Position numbers and translations under genes: made by a program. A stretch of 64,000 bases of DNA from Diphasiastrum complanatum. Taxonomy: Eukaryota > Streptophyta > Lycopodiopsida > Lycopodiales > Lycopodiaceae. The stretch spans positions 3,228,706-3,292,705 of the forward strand of contig CM055107.1 in the NCBI GenBank assembly GCA_029204225.1, read 5' to 3'. Below, piece by piece: positions 1 through 10,649 of this stretch. Under the pieces are notes generated by a model, which saw nothing but the letters and a program-made list of their open reading frames with translations, was not told the origin of the DNA and made no database searches. Numbering within the stretch: position 1 is the stretch's first letter; each line of letters starts with the position of its first letter.

Positions 1-1023
1 TGCATGGAGATTTCATAAAGTTTTTAGAAGACCTAGGTTTATTGCGACAGCTTGTAAAACTACACTAACTGACCTTTCTAAGTGGCTAGGTAATTCATAG
101 TTACTAGGGAACGTGTTCCCCACGTTCCCACCTACCAGGCGTTCCCGGGAACGCGTTCCCAGGTGGGAACGTTCCCGTAGCAGTGGGAACGTGTTCCCAG
201 GCATGTTCCCAAGGGTGGGAACGCATTCCCAAGTAGCAAAAGCAAAATCTTCTAATAAAACCTGCTTTTTTTAAGCTTCTCTGTTGATTGTTACCCATAA
301 AAGGGTTCAATATGCCTATATCAAAACCCATCAAAATTATCAAGATACACGTTTTTGAGAAATAAGGCCGGTTCCATTCCTACACTTTGTCGATTTTCCT
401 GGGCACTGTTTCAAACGTATATTTAATGACGTGGCGTTCCCACGTTCTCAAGTTCTTGAAAACGTTCCTGTTCTCAAGGCTCCCGTTCCCATTTCGCTCC
501 CGTTCCCTGGCAACTATGAAGAAATTGCTGTAAAGTCTTGTTGCCTTTTGTTAATAAACTTTAGATAAACTTAAGGATGGAGATGTTCTTGCAAATTGTA
601 GCTGGATTTCAAATGATTTTGTTCGTATTATAGTAGTAGTGAAGTTTTTCAATTCTTCTAAAAGCAAGAACCCAACCTATGCTTCTATGACTTCATGACA
701 CTAGCACCACACCACGTTCTAGGACGCGTATGGATGGGTTTTGGAGGTCCAAGCATACGAGAGGTACAACTATGGCTCCTCTTGGTAGCTTATTGATATG
801 AGCACATTCACAGTTGTGGAATCACATATAGCATAGAAAGACTACAATTGAAGAACAATAACTAATATCCCTTAAAAAATGATTAGTAAAGATCATCAAA
901 TACAATCATAGACAAAGCGTGAAAAGCAATGTGAGTTCTTCCACGAAGAGCCCAAGCATCCCCATGAGCAAAAGCTACACAATTAGTGTGTCTTTAATCC
1001 CTATCCATAGTCTTTTGGGGAAC
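1..1023. other. Non-genic stretch with GTTCCC-rich palindromes
   Basis: No coding region is recognised. Two short parts (about 108-232 and 432-508) are rich in GTTCCC/GGGAAC, listed separately. The rest is AT-rich and has no recognised transposon protein. Just before 1024 there is a short purine-rich run (TTTTGGGGAAC) that could be a decayed polypurine tract, because an LTR-like sequence begins right after it. Confidence 0.5.
108..232. repeat. Cluster of GGGAACG-type palindromes
   Basis: Within about 125 bases the motif GGGAAC followed closely by GTTCCC occurs repeatedly in the forms GGGAACGTGTTCCC, GGGAACGCGTTCCC and GGGAACGTTCCC. Each is a perfect or near-perfect inverted repeat of 12-14 bases. 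Related but less regular GTTCCC words continue at 432-508. Short open frames across the region only reflect the repeat. A similar GGAACG(N)GTTCC theme reappears at 60970-61065. Confidence 0.75.
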
Positions 1024-1152
1024 TGTTACAGCTTTTACTCCCTGTCTTGGTTGTTTATTGTTTTTACTTACAAATGTACTTCTTGTAAATACAAAAATGG
1101 CTAAGAAACCGGCTTGTGGTGACCTTTGTAACAGAAATGTAAATAAAGTTGT
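1024..1152 (+). repeat. Truncated Gypsy LTR (family A)
   Basis: The sequence from TGTTACAGCTTTTACTCCC onward matches the start of the LTR at 6994 for about 129 bases with roughly a dozen differences. It then stops abruptly and is fused to RNase H coding sequence. At the junction the word GTCGTAGAAAC occurs twice (near 1151 and 1168), a small duplication typical of end-joining or template switching. The LTR is therefore truncated, and internal sequence upstream of RNase H is missing. Confidence 0.75.
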
Positions 1153-1164
1153 CGTAGAAACCAT

Positions 1165-1884
1165 TTGTCGTAGAAACGGATGCAAGTGACATTGTCATTG
1201 GGGCAGTTCTAATGCAAGAGGGTAGGCTTGTGGCCTTTGAGAGCAAGAAGCTCAACCCTGCACATAAGAACTATCCAACTCATGAGAAGGAGTTGTATGC
1301 CATTATCCATGCTTTGAAGGCATGGAGGCATTATTTGTACGGTGCGGAATTCTATGTGTACACCATAACACTTTGAGATATTTCTGCAACCAGCCGAACC
1401 TTAGAGGGCGGCAGGTCAAGTGGGTTGAGTTGATGCAAAAATTTTACATGGAAATTCGGCATAAGAAGGGTGCCGAAAATCGTGTGGCTAATGCATTATC
1501 TCGTATACTGTATCAGATGTCTTTTGTGGGAAATGACCTGATTGCTAAGATTAGACAGGCTCAGCAAGAGGATCCTCATTGTCAAGGAATTGTGAGAGAG
1601 GCAAACCTGGTGCGAGTAGAATCTTAGGATGAGAGCTCTGGTCTCTTTGCTCACACTTACCTTAAATATGCCATAGAAGATGGTATGATTAAGAGAAATG
1701 GAAAACTTCTCATTCTAGCTTGTGAGGAGCTGCGTAGGAAGATTGTCCATCTATGTCATGATAACCCTAGTGCAGGTCATCCTGGTGTGGATAGGACCTA
1801 TGAGTTGATCTTACGTAACTTTTGTTGGTCTAAGTTAAAAAAAGATGTTTACCATTATGTGACGCATTTTTTGAAGTGCTAGGT
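1165..1884 (+). pseudogene. Gypsy pol fragment: RNase H and integrase zinc-binding region
   Basis: Translation shows a Ty3/Gypsy RNase H (ETDASDIVIGAVL, then KELYAIIHALKAWRHYLYG) followed by the tail FYMEIRHKKGAENRVANALSR and the integrase H2C2 zinc region (LCHDNPSAGHPGVDRTYE ... FLKC). The frame breaks near 1363, where the usual YTDH motif has lost bases including the catalytic Asp codon. A TAG stop lies at 1625. The zinc region ends after its first Cys at about 1880, and the sequence then changes to unrelated Copia DNA. The remaining integrase of what is probably the same element resumes at 6150. It is a dead copy. Confidence 0.85.
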
Positions 1885-2173
1885 CACTCTTTCCACGAGT
1901 TACATCCTTTTATAGTAGGTCCAAACCCTATTTGGCCACTTGGCTTTCCCACCAAAATGCTAACCCTACTAATTTTGGGTCTAGATTCAATGTACCCAAC
2001 TATTCAAATTGAATCATCTAACTTTCCCACGCTTTCAAAAAGTGTTATTCAAATGAAATTTAGACTAATGAACTTTGAAAAGTCAACCTCTAAGTCTAAA
2101 ACAAGTTTTGGCCTCAATATGTCAAATATGAAAATATTGCAAAATGTGATGAAATTAGTTGAATCTTTCACAC
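1877..2173 (-). repeat. Copia LTR (family C), minus orientation
   Basis: Read on the minus strand, a purine-rich tract (GAAGAGGGAGTG) that follows the RNase H end is succeeded by TGTGAAAGATTC, a plausible LTR start. The segment ends near 1877 with a TG..CA-type terminus. A TATA-like CTATAAAAGG lies in it on the minus strand near 1910. The precise outer end is inferred, because the other LTR of this copy was not found. Confidence 0.55.
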
Positions 2174-2385
2174 TCCCTCTTCAACTAGTTTTAGCATAGA
2201 CTTTAATAATACTCCAAGTGAAGTCCTATGCTTCATGAACAAGTCTTTTCCCAATGCTTTGGTGAAGATATCAGCTACACATTCCCTTGAAGACACATGT
2301 TGAAGCTCCACCTCATTTGCAATGACTCGCTCCTTCACAAAATGATATTGTATCTAAATATGCTTACTCCTAGCATAGTTTTTTT
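2174..2385 (-). pseudogene. Copia RNase H C-terminal end (family C)
   Basis: On the minus strand the segment reads HFVKERVIANEVELQHVSS followed by ADIFTKALGK. This is the conserved end of Copia RNase H, which includes the D-x-x-T-K element found near the C terminus of these polyproteins. It is followed directly by the polypurine tract and LTR. A run of T (about 2380-2392) separates it from unrelated open sequence, so RT and most of RNase H are missing from this copy. Confidence 0.75.
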
Positions 2386-3250
2386 TTTTTTTTGACCATA
2401 GAACTTTGATCCATCATAAGAATGATCTTCTTCCTAAGAATAGATCTCCTTTCAATGATCATGTAATGCTCAAAATAGAAACAACCATAATTGATATAGA
2501 GAATAGTGTCCACTTGGGATGCTTCACTATTTCTTACATCAATTTTACATGTCAAAATGTGGCTAGAACATGAAGAATAAAATAGAATGTAAATGAAATG
2601 ATTCCACCATGCTTCCAACTCTGAACTCCCTGAGAAATACAGCAAACAAACAATAAATTTGAGTGATCAACATTTTCCTGCATGTCTCCTCCACCTTTGT
2701 CCTTTGTTGCCTTGTATCCACCATGATACTCCATGAATGAGCCTCCATCTTCATCTTGCCACAAGATGCCATCATCACTTGATGACTTGGACATGAATGA
2801 GTGACATAATGAGCCTCCAATAGCTTCATTTCCATCAGAAAAACCAGCCAAGAATGCTAGTACAAATCCAACATCAAAACAATGTTCACCAATGTAGCTA
2901 GTTTTACCATATTTTGACAATTTGCACACATCCACATGAAATTGCTCAAACATGAGATAGAACAAGTAAAGTAAACTTGAACAACACTTCTTTGCTGCTC
3001 CTTTGACCTTACCTGAGTCTTCAATATGCTGCAAAAACAGATCCATAACACCTTTGCCAATTACCTCTCCTTTGATGCTCTTGACTACTTGAAGCGCTTT
3101 GAGATCAACTTCTTGATCTTCAACTTGATCATCAAAGTCATTGAACAAACTTTGTTTTATAGATCCAATACTTGATTTTACAGAAAGATAACATCCATCC
3201 ACTTGCATAGCTCCATGTACACAAGAATATCCTCCAAAAGATGTTCCACT
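2386..3250 (-). other. Unrecognised open segment inside the Copia remnant
   Basis: The minus-strand frame stays open from the Copia integrase/RT junction (3598) to about 2552, giving a 348-residue frame. Only roughly the first 115 residues resemble Copia. The remaining 230 residues, including the stretches LFNDFDDQVEDQEVDLKALQ and SSDDGILWQDEDGGSFMEY, match no retroelement domain I know. There is no start codon of its own. It could be acquired host sequence, a family-specific insert, or chance openness. Confidence 0.4.
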
Positions 3251-3620
3251 CTTCATAAGAGCTTGATTCTCAAGATCCATTGCTTGGATCCACTCCTCTT
3301 TGTTCCTTGCTTGATCTACACTTGTGGGCTCATCCAAAGAGGTTAGGAAATCAACATAATTTCCAGAAACTACTTGCTTATCCTTTTGATCATATGTGAG
3401 CCTTGAAGGTACTTGTCTTTTTCTTGATGTTCTCCTTGGCTTTTGACTTGATGAAGGTCCATCATCACCACCATCCAAAGTAAGATCCTTCTCATCAACA
3501 TCAAGAATGTTAGATCCATCCACTCTACCATCAATCATGCTTGAAGACACCTTTGGAATGTTTCCCTCATAAAAAATGACATCTCTACCAACAATCACTT
3601 TGTTAGTAGAAGGAATGCAA
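3251..3620 (-). pseudogene. Copia integrase end and RT beginning (family C)
   Basis: The minus-strand frame begins with GRDVIFYEG, the conserved motif at the end of the Copia integrase region. A Ser/Arg-rich linker follows (SSSQKPRRTSRKRQVPSRL), then the conserved lead-in to reverse transcriptase (EPTSVDQARNKEEWIQAMDL, ending ALMKSGT). Homology stops there; the RT catalytic region is absent. Confidence 0.8.
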
Positions 3621-3866
3621 GGGTTTGAACACCAAAAATCGAAGATCTTTCTCTATTCTTGAGAATTTTGAGTGCTGTAAAAGCACGAAAAGGGGCGCCC
3701 TAGTAGTCCAAGCCAGTAGCCAGGAGGCCGTAGAGGGTCGCGTGGAGCAGAGGGCGCAGTGAATGTAGAGCAGGGCAGGCATTTCCAAACCCCCAAAGAG
3801 AGAAAGCTCGTGGAAGAGTTCGGGTGCCCAGTTGAGGCAAGAGCTTAGTGCGTTTTGGTGTATAGC

Positions 3867-3929
3867 GGTACCTTGCTACTCGGATACCCGTAGTAATTCT
3901 AGAGCTAATACGTGCACCAAATCCCGACT
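3867..3929 (+). rRNA. 63-base fragment of 18S rRNA (not a gene)
   Basis: From GGTACCTTGCTACTCGGAT to CACCAAATCCCGACT this matches the highly conserved 5' region of eukaryotic 18S rRNA, with one apparent difference (ATACCCG where most plants have ATAACCG). Sequence on both sides is not rRNA. The segment lies just upstream of leader sequence shared with the Copia element at 37.2-38.6 kb, which lacks it at the corresponding place. I infer a captured snippet, not a functional rRNA. The match is from memory of the 18S sequence. Confidence 0.85.
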
Positions 3930-3934
3930 GTAAA

Positions 3935-4283
3935 GGAAGGAGAAAAATTCAGCGCACAAGAAGTATCTTAGCCTTTGGATTGAGGCTTCAAGAGATCGAT
4001 GCATAGGATCTCCCAGATTAGGATCGGTGTGGCCATTGGATCTTGATAAGCCATTGGATTTTTTTAAATCCATTGTGAACTTCAACTGAAGGGGCTTGCA
4101 TTCAACTTCATTGATTCAAATTGAAATTGGAGTTGGGTCCCTTCACAAGTGAAGTTTGAAGTTATTTCAATAAGATGAAACAGTTCAAAAACAAGAAAAG
4201 TCCTTATTTTTTAGTCCTTAAGCCTAGTTGACCCAAACGATTATAGTTTTTAGCCTACGGCTGTAGTGTTAGGCAGTTTTGGG
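3935..4283 (+). repeat. Copia leader fragment (same family as 37.0-40.3 kb)
   Basis: This untranslated leader is collinear with about 37940-38564. The best part is the pair AAATTGGAGTTGGGTCCCTT and CACAAGTGAAG with the downstream words AACAGTTCAAAAACAA. Further upstream the match is weaker but still recognisable (CCATTGGAT and GATCG words in the same order). It leads into a gag start codon at 4284. Confidence 0.7.
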
Positions 4284-4511
4284 ATGGCGAACATGGGAGA
4301 GTCCATTTTGAGTGAAAATAGCAAATTGGACGGGATTTCCAACTATGCAGTGTGGAAATTCAAAATGAAAAACATACTGATAGAGAAGGAACTGTGGGAT
4401 GTCGTCACAGGTGATGAGAGAAGACTGCCAAATGAAGCGGACATTAAAGTGTTCGATAGGAAGGCGAGGAAAGCTTTGACCTTCATTAACTTGTCAGTGA
4501 AAGACCACATA
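4284..4511 (+). pseudogene. Copia gag, first 76 codons
   Basis: The frame opens MANMGESILSENSKLDGISN and includes YAVWKFKMKNIL, the start of a Copia gag polyprotein. By eye it is about 90% identical at the DNA level to 38565-38792. It is cut off after SVKDHI, where an LTR-like sequence starts at 4512. Nothing downstream restores gag, so this is a truncated copy and not a simple solo-LTR insertion. Confidence 0.85.
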
Positions 4512-4965
4512 TGTTATGTCCATGGCTAGTAAGTAGGATTCAGTATACTCCTAGTCTTGGATACATGGCACTCCAGTAAATCAAGCTGTTAGTTATGCCA
4601 CGTCATACTGGATGTGACCCGAAAGTAACTAATATCCTTGTGAGGCCCAGATTACACTAAATGGAGTTTAGACAAGATATGAGACAGTGTATGCATGTGT
4701 AATCAATAGCGATTCTATGAATAGTTGGTCCATGCTTAGGACTCTATTCTAGGTGAATCCATGTATAGGAAACTTAGGGCTATGCATGGCTATGTGTTGC
4801 TTTTGGCTCTATATATTGAGGCCAAACTCGTCCTACTCCTCATTGTAGTCATTGATTCATTGCCAGGGTTTCACTCTACCTTCATGCTTCCTATTCCTTG
4901 GCTTGGGGGTGAAGCTTCTAGAGTTGATTGGTTGCTTCTACTTGGTTGGGTGGTTCATTGGCGCA
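4512..4965 (+). repeat. Gypsy LTR (family B), first copy
   Basis: The sequence from TGTTATGTCC onward is collinear with the LTR that starts at 15428: shared words include AGTTATGCCACGTCATA, TGGATGTGACC, TCTATG repeats and, near the end, TTGGTTGCTTCTACTTGG. This copy lacks the roughly 190-base insert found in the second copy. It begins exactly where the Copia gag stops. The 3' boundary is uncertain. Confidence 0.65.
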
Positions 4966-6149
4966 ACAACAAAAGTCGAATGTATTTGCTTAAAAGCACT
5001 GGTGAGTACTACCTTTCTAGCCTCTAGGATCCCTTTCAGGTTCAGCTCTGCAATGTTTGGAATGAGGCTCCAGTGGTAGAAACGCTCAATCTTGAGCTAT
5101 CGTGAGGAGATTTATTTGAAAATGACCTATCAACCTCAATGGATAGTAACAATAGTTCGTTTGTTAGCATGAAGTAAACCCACAATGACGATCTAGAGAG
5201 ATTTTGACTTGTCTTATTTTGAGTGCAGGAGAATTTGTCACGTATCATGATCTAAAAGAAGACGTGATAATCATCTACAAAAATCATGCTCTTGGAAAAT
5301 ATGTAAGTACTCAGTATTCACTTAGTTTGATATCCATAAAATATTTTAAAAATCACAAAAAGAGAATTAGATTTTGATCTCATATTTCTACAAAAACATT
5401 TCTTTGAAAAAGGTTCACTCATTTCTGTTATTTTCTATAGGTTATTTTTGCAGAGAAAGCTCTAGAAAGATCATCTATAACATCTAGCAATGCTCTAAGA
5501 CTTCCCTTGACTTGTCCATCTCAAGAAGAAGATAGAAAGAGGAAGGAGCATGATGCTTGTTTTCTTTTAGATTGTCAAGGGGCAATAGTTGAGGAGAATC
5601 CCCTACCTACACATAGCATGAAGCCTAGTGAAAACACATCATCAAGGGATGAAATTCAAATGTTTGGAGATATGAATTTGCCATTAGAGTTTCAAGGCAA
5701 AAAATATGAAGAGCATAATCTACCTCTACATGGTGAAGATCAAGTAAATAGAATCACAGGTACAATAGACGACCTTCACATGGTTGATGTTGACCTTGAC
5801 ATGTTTGACGATGCGGACATTTGGATGAATGATCAAACAAATAAAGCCACATCTATGATTGATGACCTTGACATGTTGGTAGTATATGACATTGACAAAA
5901 TACATATAATCATATGTACACTTATGACTTTGAATGATGAACTTGAGCATGATTGACAACCTTGTGAAGGATTGAAACACTTCTTTGAGTTATAGTCATG
6001 ATGACAAATATAAATGACAAGATATGTAGTAATGGTTTCCTTGTATAGTTTTGGGTTTTTAAATCATCTATTAGCTTGAAGAGTTGTCTTCAAGTTGTCA
6101 ATCAATCTATTCCTTTGCAGAATGATCTCAACAACTATAAGCATTGCAT
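4966..6149 (+). other. Unassigned sequence with a 149-codon open frame
   Basis: The stretch between the family B LTR and the resumed Gypsy integrase contains one open frame at 5507-5956. Its product is acidic, with Asp-rich pieces (VDVDLDMFDDADIWM and SMIDDLDM that echo each other). I do not recognise it, and no start or splice signal supports it as a host gene. It could be a retroelement-associated frame or noise. Confidence 0.3.
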
Positions 6150-6982
6150 TGTTTGAAGTGCTAGGCCAAACTTGCAGTCCAACTGAGAATGAGCAGTATG
6201 GAGCATCCCAAAATGGATGGCCAAACTGAGAGAGTCAACCAGACCTTAGAGGATAAGCTTAGGGCATTTGTTGGGGATAGCAAACTCACTGGGAGAAGTA
6301 CTTGCCAGTGTTGGAGTTTGCTTACAATGACAACAAAAATGTAAGTTCAAAAATGAGTCCTTTCAAGCTTAATTATGGTTTTAGGCCAGCTAGGCCTGTT
6401 ACGGTAGGAATTCCTCATAAAGTGCCTAGTGCCGCTAACTTCCTAACTCAAATGAATGAAATGCTTGAGTTAGTGAAGGTTAATGTAAGGCAAGCGATGG
6501 ATCAAGTTAAGTCTTACACTAATCAGCATCGCACGCTTAGAGAGTTTGTGGTAGGAGACATGGTGTTTCTCCAAGTACCCAAGGACTCAAAGACCCTTAA
6601 GACAAGCAAATGTTACAAGTTATCCCTGCGTTATTGTGGACCCTAGAAATTTGTTAAAAAGATCAGTAGTGTTTCTTATAAGTTAGGTTTGCCTGAAACT
6701 TGTAAAGTGTATCATGTATTTCATGTTTCTAGATTGAAACGGGTTTTACATAACAGCGATAACTTGTTGTTTGATGGTTTGTTTGCATGCCATGAGCAGG
6801 GAGAAGTAACCCATGGGCTAGCGAGGGTATTGGATAGGCGGGAGTGGTGTTTACGCAACCGTTTGATCTGTGAGTACTTGGTTGCTTGGCATGGCAGGCC
6901 TCTTTTTGATGCTACTTGGGAGACCTCGCACAGTCTATGTGCACAGTACCCTAGCTTTGCCATCGCGGACGATGTTACCTAA
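6150..6982 (+). pseudogene. Gypsy integrase core end and C-terminal chromodomain-like region
   Basis: Translation shows LFEVLG, then HPKMDGQTERVNQTLEDKL (the integrase region around the catalytic Glu), LEFAYNDNKN, SPFKLNYGFRPARP, a GDMVFLQV motif, and the HVSRLKRVL segment. It ends with a chromodomain-like module, LVAWHGRPLFDATWE. Frameshifts occur near 6180 and 6290 and a TAG stop at 6643. The gag-pol end lies at 6982, only 11 bases before the 3' LTR. It fits a chromovirus-type Gypsy element, probably the same one as at 1165-1884. Confidence 0.85.
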
Positions 6983-6993
6983 GGGGGAAGGGA
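6981..6993 (+). other. Polypurine tract of Gypsy family A
   Basis: AAGGGGGAAGGGA immediately precedes TGTTATAGC, the LTR start. This is the expected plus-strand priming site of an LTR retrotransposon. Confidence 0.8.
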
Positions 6994-8118
6994 TGTTATA
7001 GCTTTTACTCCCTGTCCCAGTTGTTTACTGTTTTTACTTACAGATGTACTTCTTGTAAATATAGAAATGGCTAAGTCACCGGCCTGTGGTGACCTTTGTA
7101 ACAAAAATGTAAATAAAGTTGTTAATTAAGTTTCTAAGCCTGTGAGCGCATGCTACTTTGGTGTAGGGTATTGGGTCATTAGTTAGGAGTGGCTGGGCTG
7201 ACCTCCTAAAAAGGAATCATATGCTCATTGGGACACATGCTCATTGGGACACTTGGTCCAGTGAATGAGTGACACATGTCAGGGTTGATTGGTCAAACTG
7301 ACACGTGTCGCATGCTCACTGGGACACTTGGTCAAGTGTATGAGTGACACATGTCAGCCTACTCAATTGCCTATGTGTCAGGGTACTGCCACGTGGCAAG
7401 TGTCAACTGTGCATGGAGTTGGCCATGTGTCGAGATTTAGGAAGGGTCAAGGTTAAGGGGTGTTGGAGGATTGTGCATAAGTGAGCCTAGAGAGAGGCAT
7501 TCCTCATCATAATCTATGCAGCAAAGGTTGGGAGGAGACAAGGCAGCCAGCTCCACCATGTTTCGATGTTTGTACATGCAGGAATATCGATAGGGATCGA
7601 GATTTCAGATTGTTGCGCACGGGATAAGCTGGAGTTTGAGTGAAGTTTCAGATTGGGAGTCTGACATGAACCACCTTCTATGAAACCCTAATGGTTAATT
7701 TGAAAGTTAAAATAGGCAACGCTTATGGAAGGAAAGAGTGCATGGCATGTCCTTAACGTGGTCTAGGGTTTGTAAGTTTCTTTGAGGGAGAACTTAGTGC
7801 ACCAATGCTCCTTTGTAGGAGGGCTTGTAAGCCAGCCTATTGGCTTCTGTTTGTGATATCTTCTATATGTTTCTATCAATGGGCTATCTCTGCTGTTTGT
7901 ATTGGTCAGATCTTATGAAAAGCCAGTATTATGCAAGTTTGGTTTGTTACCTAGGTATATTCTTTTGAGTGTTAGGTTGTTCAGGACCTCTGAACCCTTG
8001 AGTTTAGTTTCTGTTTCCGTGAACCTTGTAATAAATACTCAATTCTTCTGTCAAATGTCTTTGGATTTGCATCCATCTACTTAGTTATGGATGCAGTGGA
8101 GATGTCCATAACTTCACA
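6994..8118 (+). repeat. Gypsy 3' LTR (family A)
   Basis: The LTR begins with TGTTATAGC right after the polypurine tract and probably ends in ACTTCACA at 8118, giving about 1.1 kb. Its first 129 bases match 1024-1152. Near 8031 an AATAAAT word could serve for polyadenylation. The interior holds several copies of a GGGACAC(A)TG.TC word (7230-7370). The bases after the inferred end (TTTTGGTACC) resemble a primer-binding site, so the end could belong to a former tandem arrangement. Confidence 0.65.
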
Positions 8119-8226
8119 TTTTGGTACCCGTAAATCACATTACTGCAATCAGAAATTTGTTTGAGATTCGATCCTGGTTTAACTTATACTTAATTCTTTC
8201 ACTTATGTTATCTGTGCCATTTGCAG

Positions 8227-10231
8227 AGAGTACCAATTGTCGCTGAAGATGGTCCAATTTCAACCACTCGTCAGGTACAAATTTTTTCTGCAATATAAAG
8301 AATCAAAGAAATGCTGTTTGGAGCATGTGGTGTCATGTCGTGGTAATTTAGGATTTGTCTGCGCATCATAGTCTTGGGTGCAAGAGAGGGTGGAGAAAAC
8401 TGAAATGTGGTCAATCTGTAGCATAGGAACCTAGCAACTATGAGTGGCTAGTGCTTTTCTGACGAATAGTGTAGTATATCGGTCGAACTTGCTAAAATTT
8501 GCAGCTTCTAACGTAATAGGCGTCCCTGGGTGAAGCTCTATAACAGTGCACGTAAAATTACTTCTATCATGCAATTGACTTCTCATGCCACAAATAGGAT
8601 CTTTTCTACATTCCTACATTTCTGCAACTGCAACTTTCAACAGTGTTTGCTGTATCTGCTGCTTGTAATGTAAGTACATCTAGTACTTTTCCGGCTTTTG
8701 AAGTTGAACATCTTTTATAAAATCCTCAAAAATTGGATTACGAAGCTTTTATCAAGTTTATACTTAGTACTTTTAAGTTGAAAATCTTTTATTATGTCCT
8801 CAGATAATGAATATGAGGTTTTTTGTAACTGATATATGAGAGTTTAGTTCATATGCTGCTATCCATTCTTCAAACATATAGGAGTGCATGCCTCAATCGG
8901 CATTACTGTTTGGATGGAAAATCATTTACTTTTTTTTTGGTATTTCAAGAAACATTGGCCCATTTGGGGACCTCAGGTTGGATGCTTGATGTCTTTCCAA
9001 ACTTTGCCAATGTCCTTGAGCAACTATGCCTCTTGAGCCTTCGCGGTAGAAAGCCTGGACGTTAGTGCTATCAAACCCTGTAATTCCTTGCTGGGTGCTA
9101 TCTGTGGGGCATCAGATAGTTCCTCGGGTATTGCGAAAATGCATGCGGTTTCGGGGATATCATAACTAACACTCTCAGAATGGCTGTCAACAATTGTGCA
9201 TGATTTGCAGAAATGATGGGCTTAAGATCTGCCAAACTATCAAAGAAGGATTTTACTCAGTCACCTCTTTTGGTGATATCACTGCTGAACTTTGGTCATA
9301 CCGAGCTTGCATATGGCTGCTTTCTCCCCAGTATTCGCTTTTGAACATGTTTCTGTGCTGAGGGCCATTTCTGCAGGAGCCTGGAAGCTGGATCCTTCCC
9401 TTCTCCCTTAGCCAATGTGGTCCTATAATCTCCAAGAATGGTTACAACATTGACATCTTCAATTGTTTCCTCTCTATCTTTGTTTGAAGGTGGTATTTTC
9501 CTGAATTGCAAGGGTTTGAGAAGGCTTTTTATGTGAAGTTGGAGTGGAAAAAATCTTTTTGTTGCCATAATTGTTTTTCAGCTAGCCGTGTTCTCATATA
9601 TAAAAGCAAGAGATGATTCTTTTCAAAAACTTATTTGAAGTTCAGACTTGCTTTCTTTGCAAGAATGGGGTAAATGTTAAAAACATTCTTTTTTGAAAAC
9701 TGGTCAAGACCGGCCATGATATTTGCGGGGGACGACATTAATTTGCTATGGCCACAATAGTCTTAGTGAAACAAGCTGCTGTTGATTGGTGTGCATCAAC
9801 AGATGTGATGCTTCAGTAATTTACTCCCTTTTTATGCACTCGAGGCTTTCATGGCTAATATCTGCATCAGCATCTAAATCTTTTCTTTGACTATGTTTGT
9901 CTGCAAGTGAAATCTTTGACAAAACAAACATTTGTCCTTTTTGATGTGTATACAATAATTCCTTGATATTTTGGTTTCACTTATGCAGACTACTCTTCCA
10001 GTTGGGGATATTGTGGATTACCTTTTGTTGAAGGGCTTTGAGGTGGCTTTATCTGATGATGCAGGACGATTTGTTTGCAACTATGTTTATTACCACTCTC
10101 TTTGTCATGCAGCAGCTGCCCATGGTACACAATGCATATTTGTCCATGTACCTTTATTTTCCAGAATCAAGGAGGACATCCAGATGAAATTTGCAGCTGC
10201 TCTTTTGGAGATAATAGCTGCTTGTTGGTAG
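8227..10231 (+). CDS. Pyroglutamyl-peptidase I-like protein, last two exons
   Basis: This is the 3' part of a gene for pyrrolidone-carboxylate peptidase (cysteine peptidase family C15), which removes N-terminal pyroglutamate from peptides, probably in the cytosol. Exon 8227-8274 (48 bases, flanked by TTTGCAG and GTACAA) encodes RVPIVAEDGPISTTRQ. Exon 9989-10231, after TTATGCAG, encodes 80 residues to the stop. Both junctions are phase 0, so the frame is kept. The last exon holds the family's Cys nucleophile context (DAGRFVCNYVYYHSL, Cys at exon residue 30) and catalytic His (FVHVPLFS, residue 53). The upstream part with the catalytic Glu is not visible; it is probably left of this window, with the retroelement block at 1-8.1 kb lying in an intron. 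The 1.7-kb intron shows nothing else. Confidence 0.85.
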
Positions 10232-10635
10232 AATTTGCTTAAGGGTTTCAACATGGTATATAGACTGTTCTCAAAGGGACTTGCAAAGTATTCACTGTAC
10301 TTTCTTTTGCACTTCGTAGGGATTGCTTGATAAGTTTGTGTTGTAAGGTAGTGCTATAAAAATTGTAGGGTCAGATGCAACTTGGGGGCTTTGTCAAGAG
10401 GTGACCTGTAAATCTAAGGTTATTATTTTATTTAGAGCTGGATTGCACTTGAAAGCCATCAATCGCATGGTTGCATGGTACACCAAAAGATTTTACACTA
10501 CTAACCACTGGTACAACCACTATGTTAATGTATCAAAGGTTGGCAGTATTTGGATCTATAGAGTGCCATGTAAATATATGCTAAGGCATTTGGATGTTTA
10601 ATTTGGATTTTACATTCATCTGTACAATTTCTTTC

Positions 10636-10641
10636 AATAAA
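10636..10641 (+). terminator. Probable polyadenylation signal of the peptidase gene
   Basis: An AATAAA hexamer lies about 400 bases after the stop codon at 10231, on the coding strand. Its use is inferred from position only. Confidence 0.4.
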
Positions 10642-10649
10642 TGAAAAAC

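Noticed and set aside
3867-3929. Functional 18S rRNA gene
   Set aside because: Only about 63 of some 1800 bases are present and both flanks are non-rRNA.
4512-4965. Solo LTR inserted cleanly in Copia gag
   Set aside because: The gag sequence does not resume on the right side, so a simple insertion does not explain the junction.
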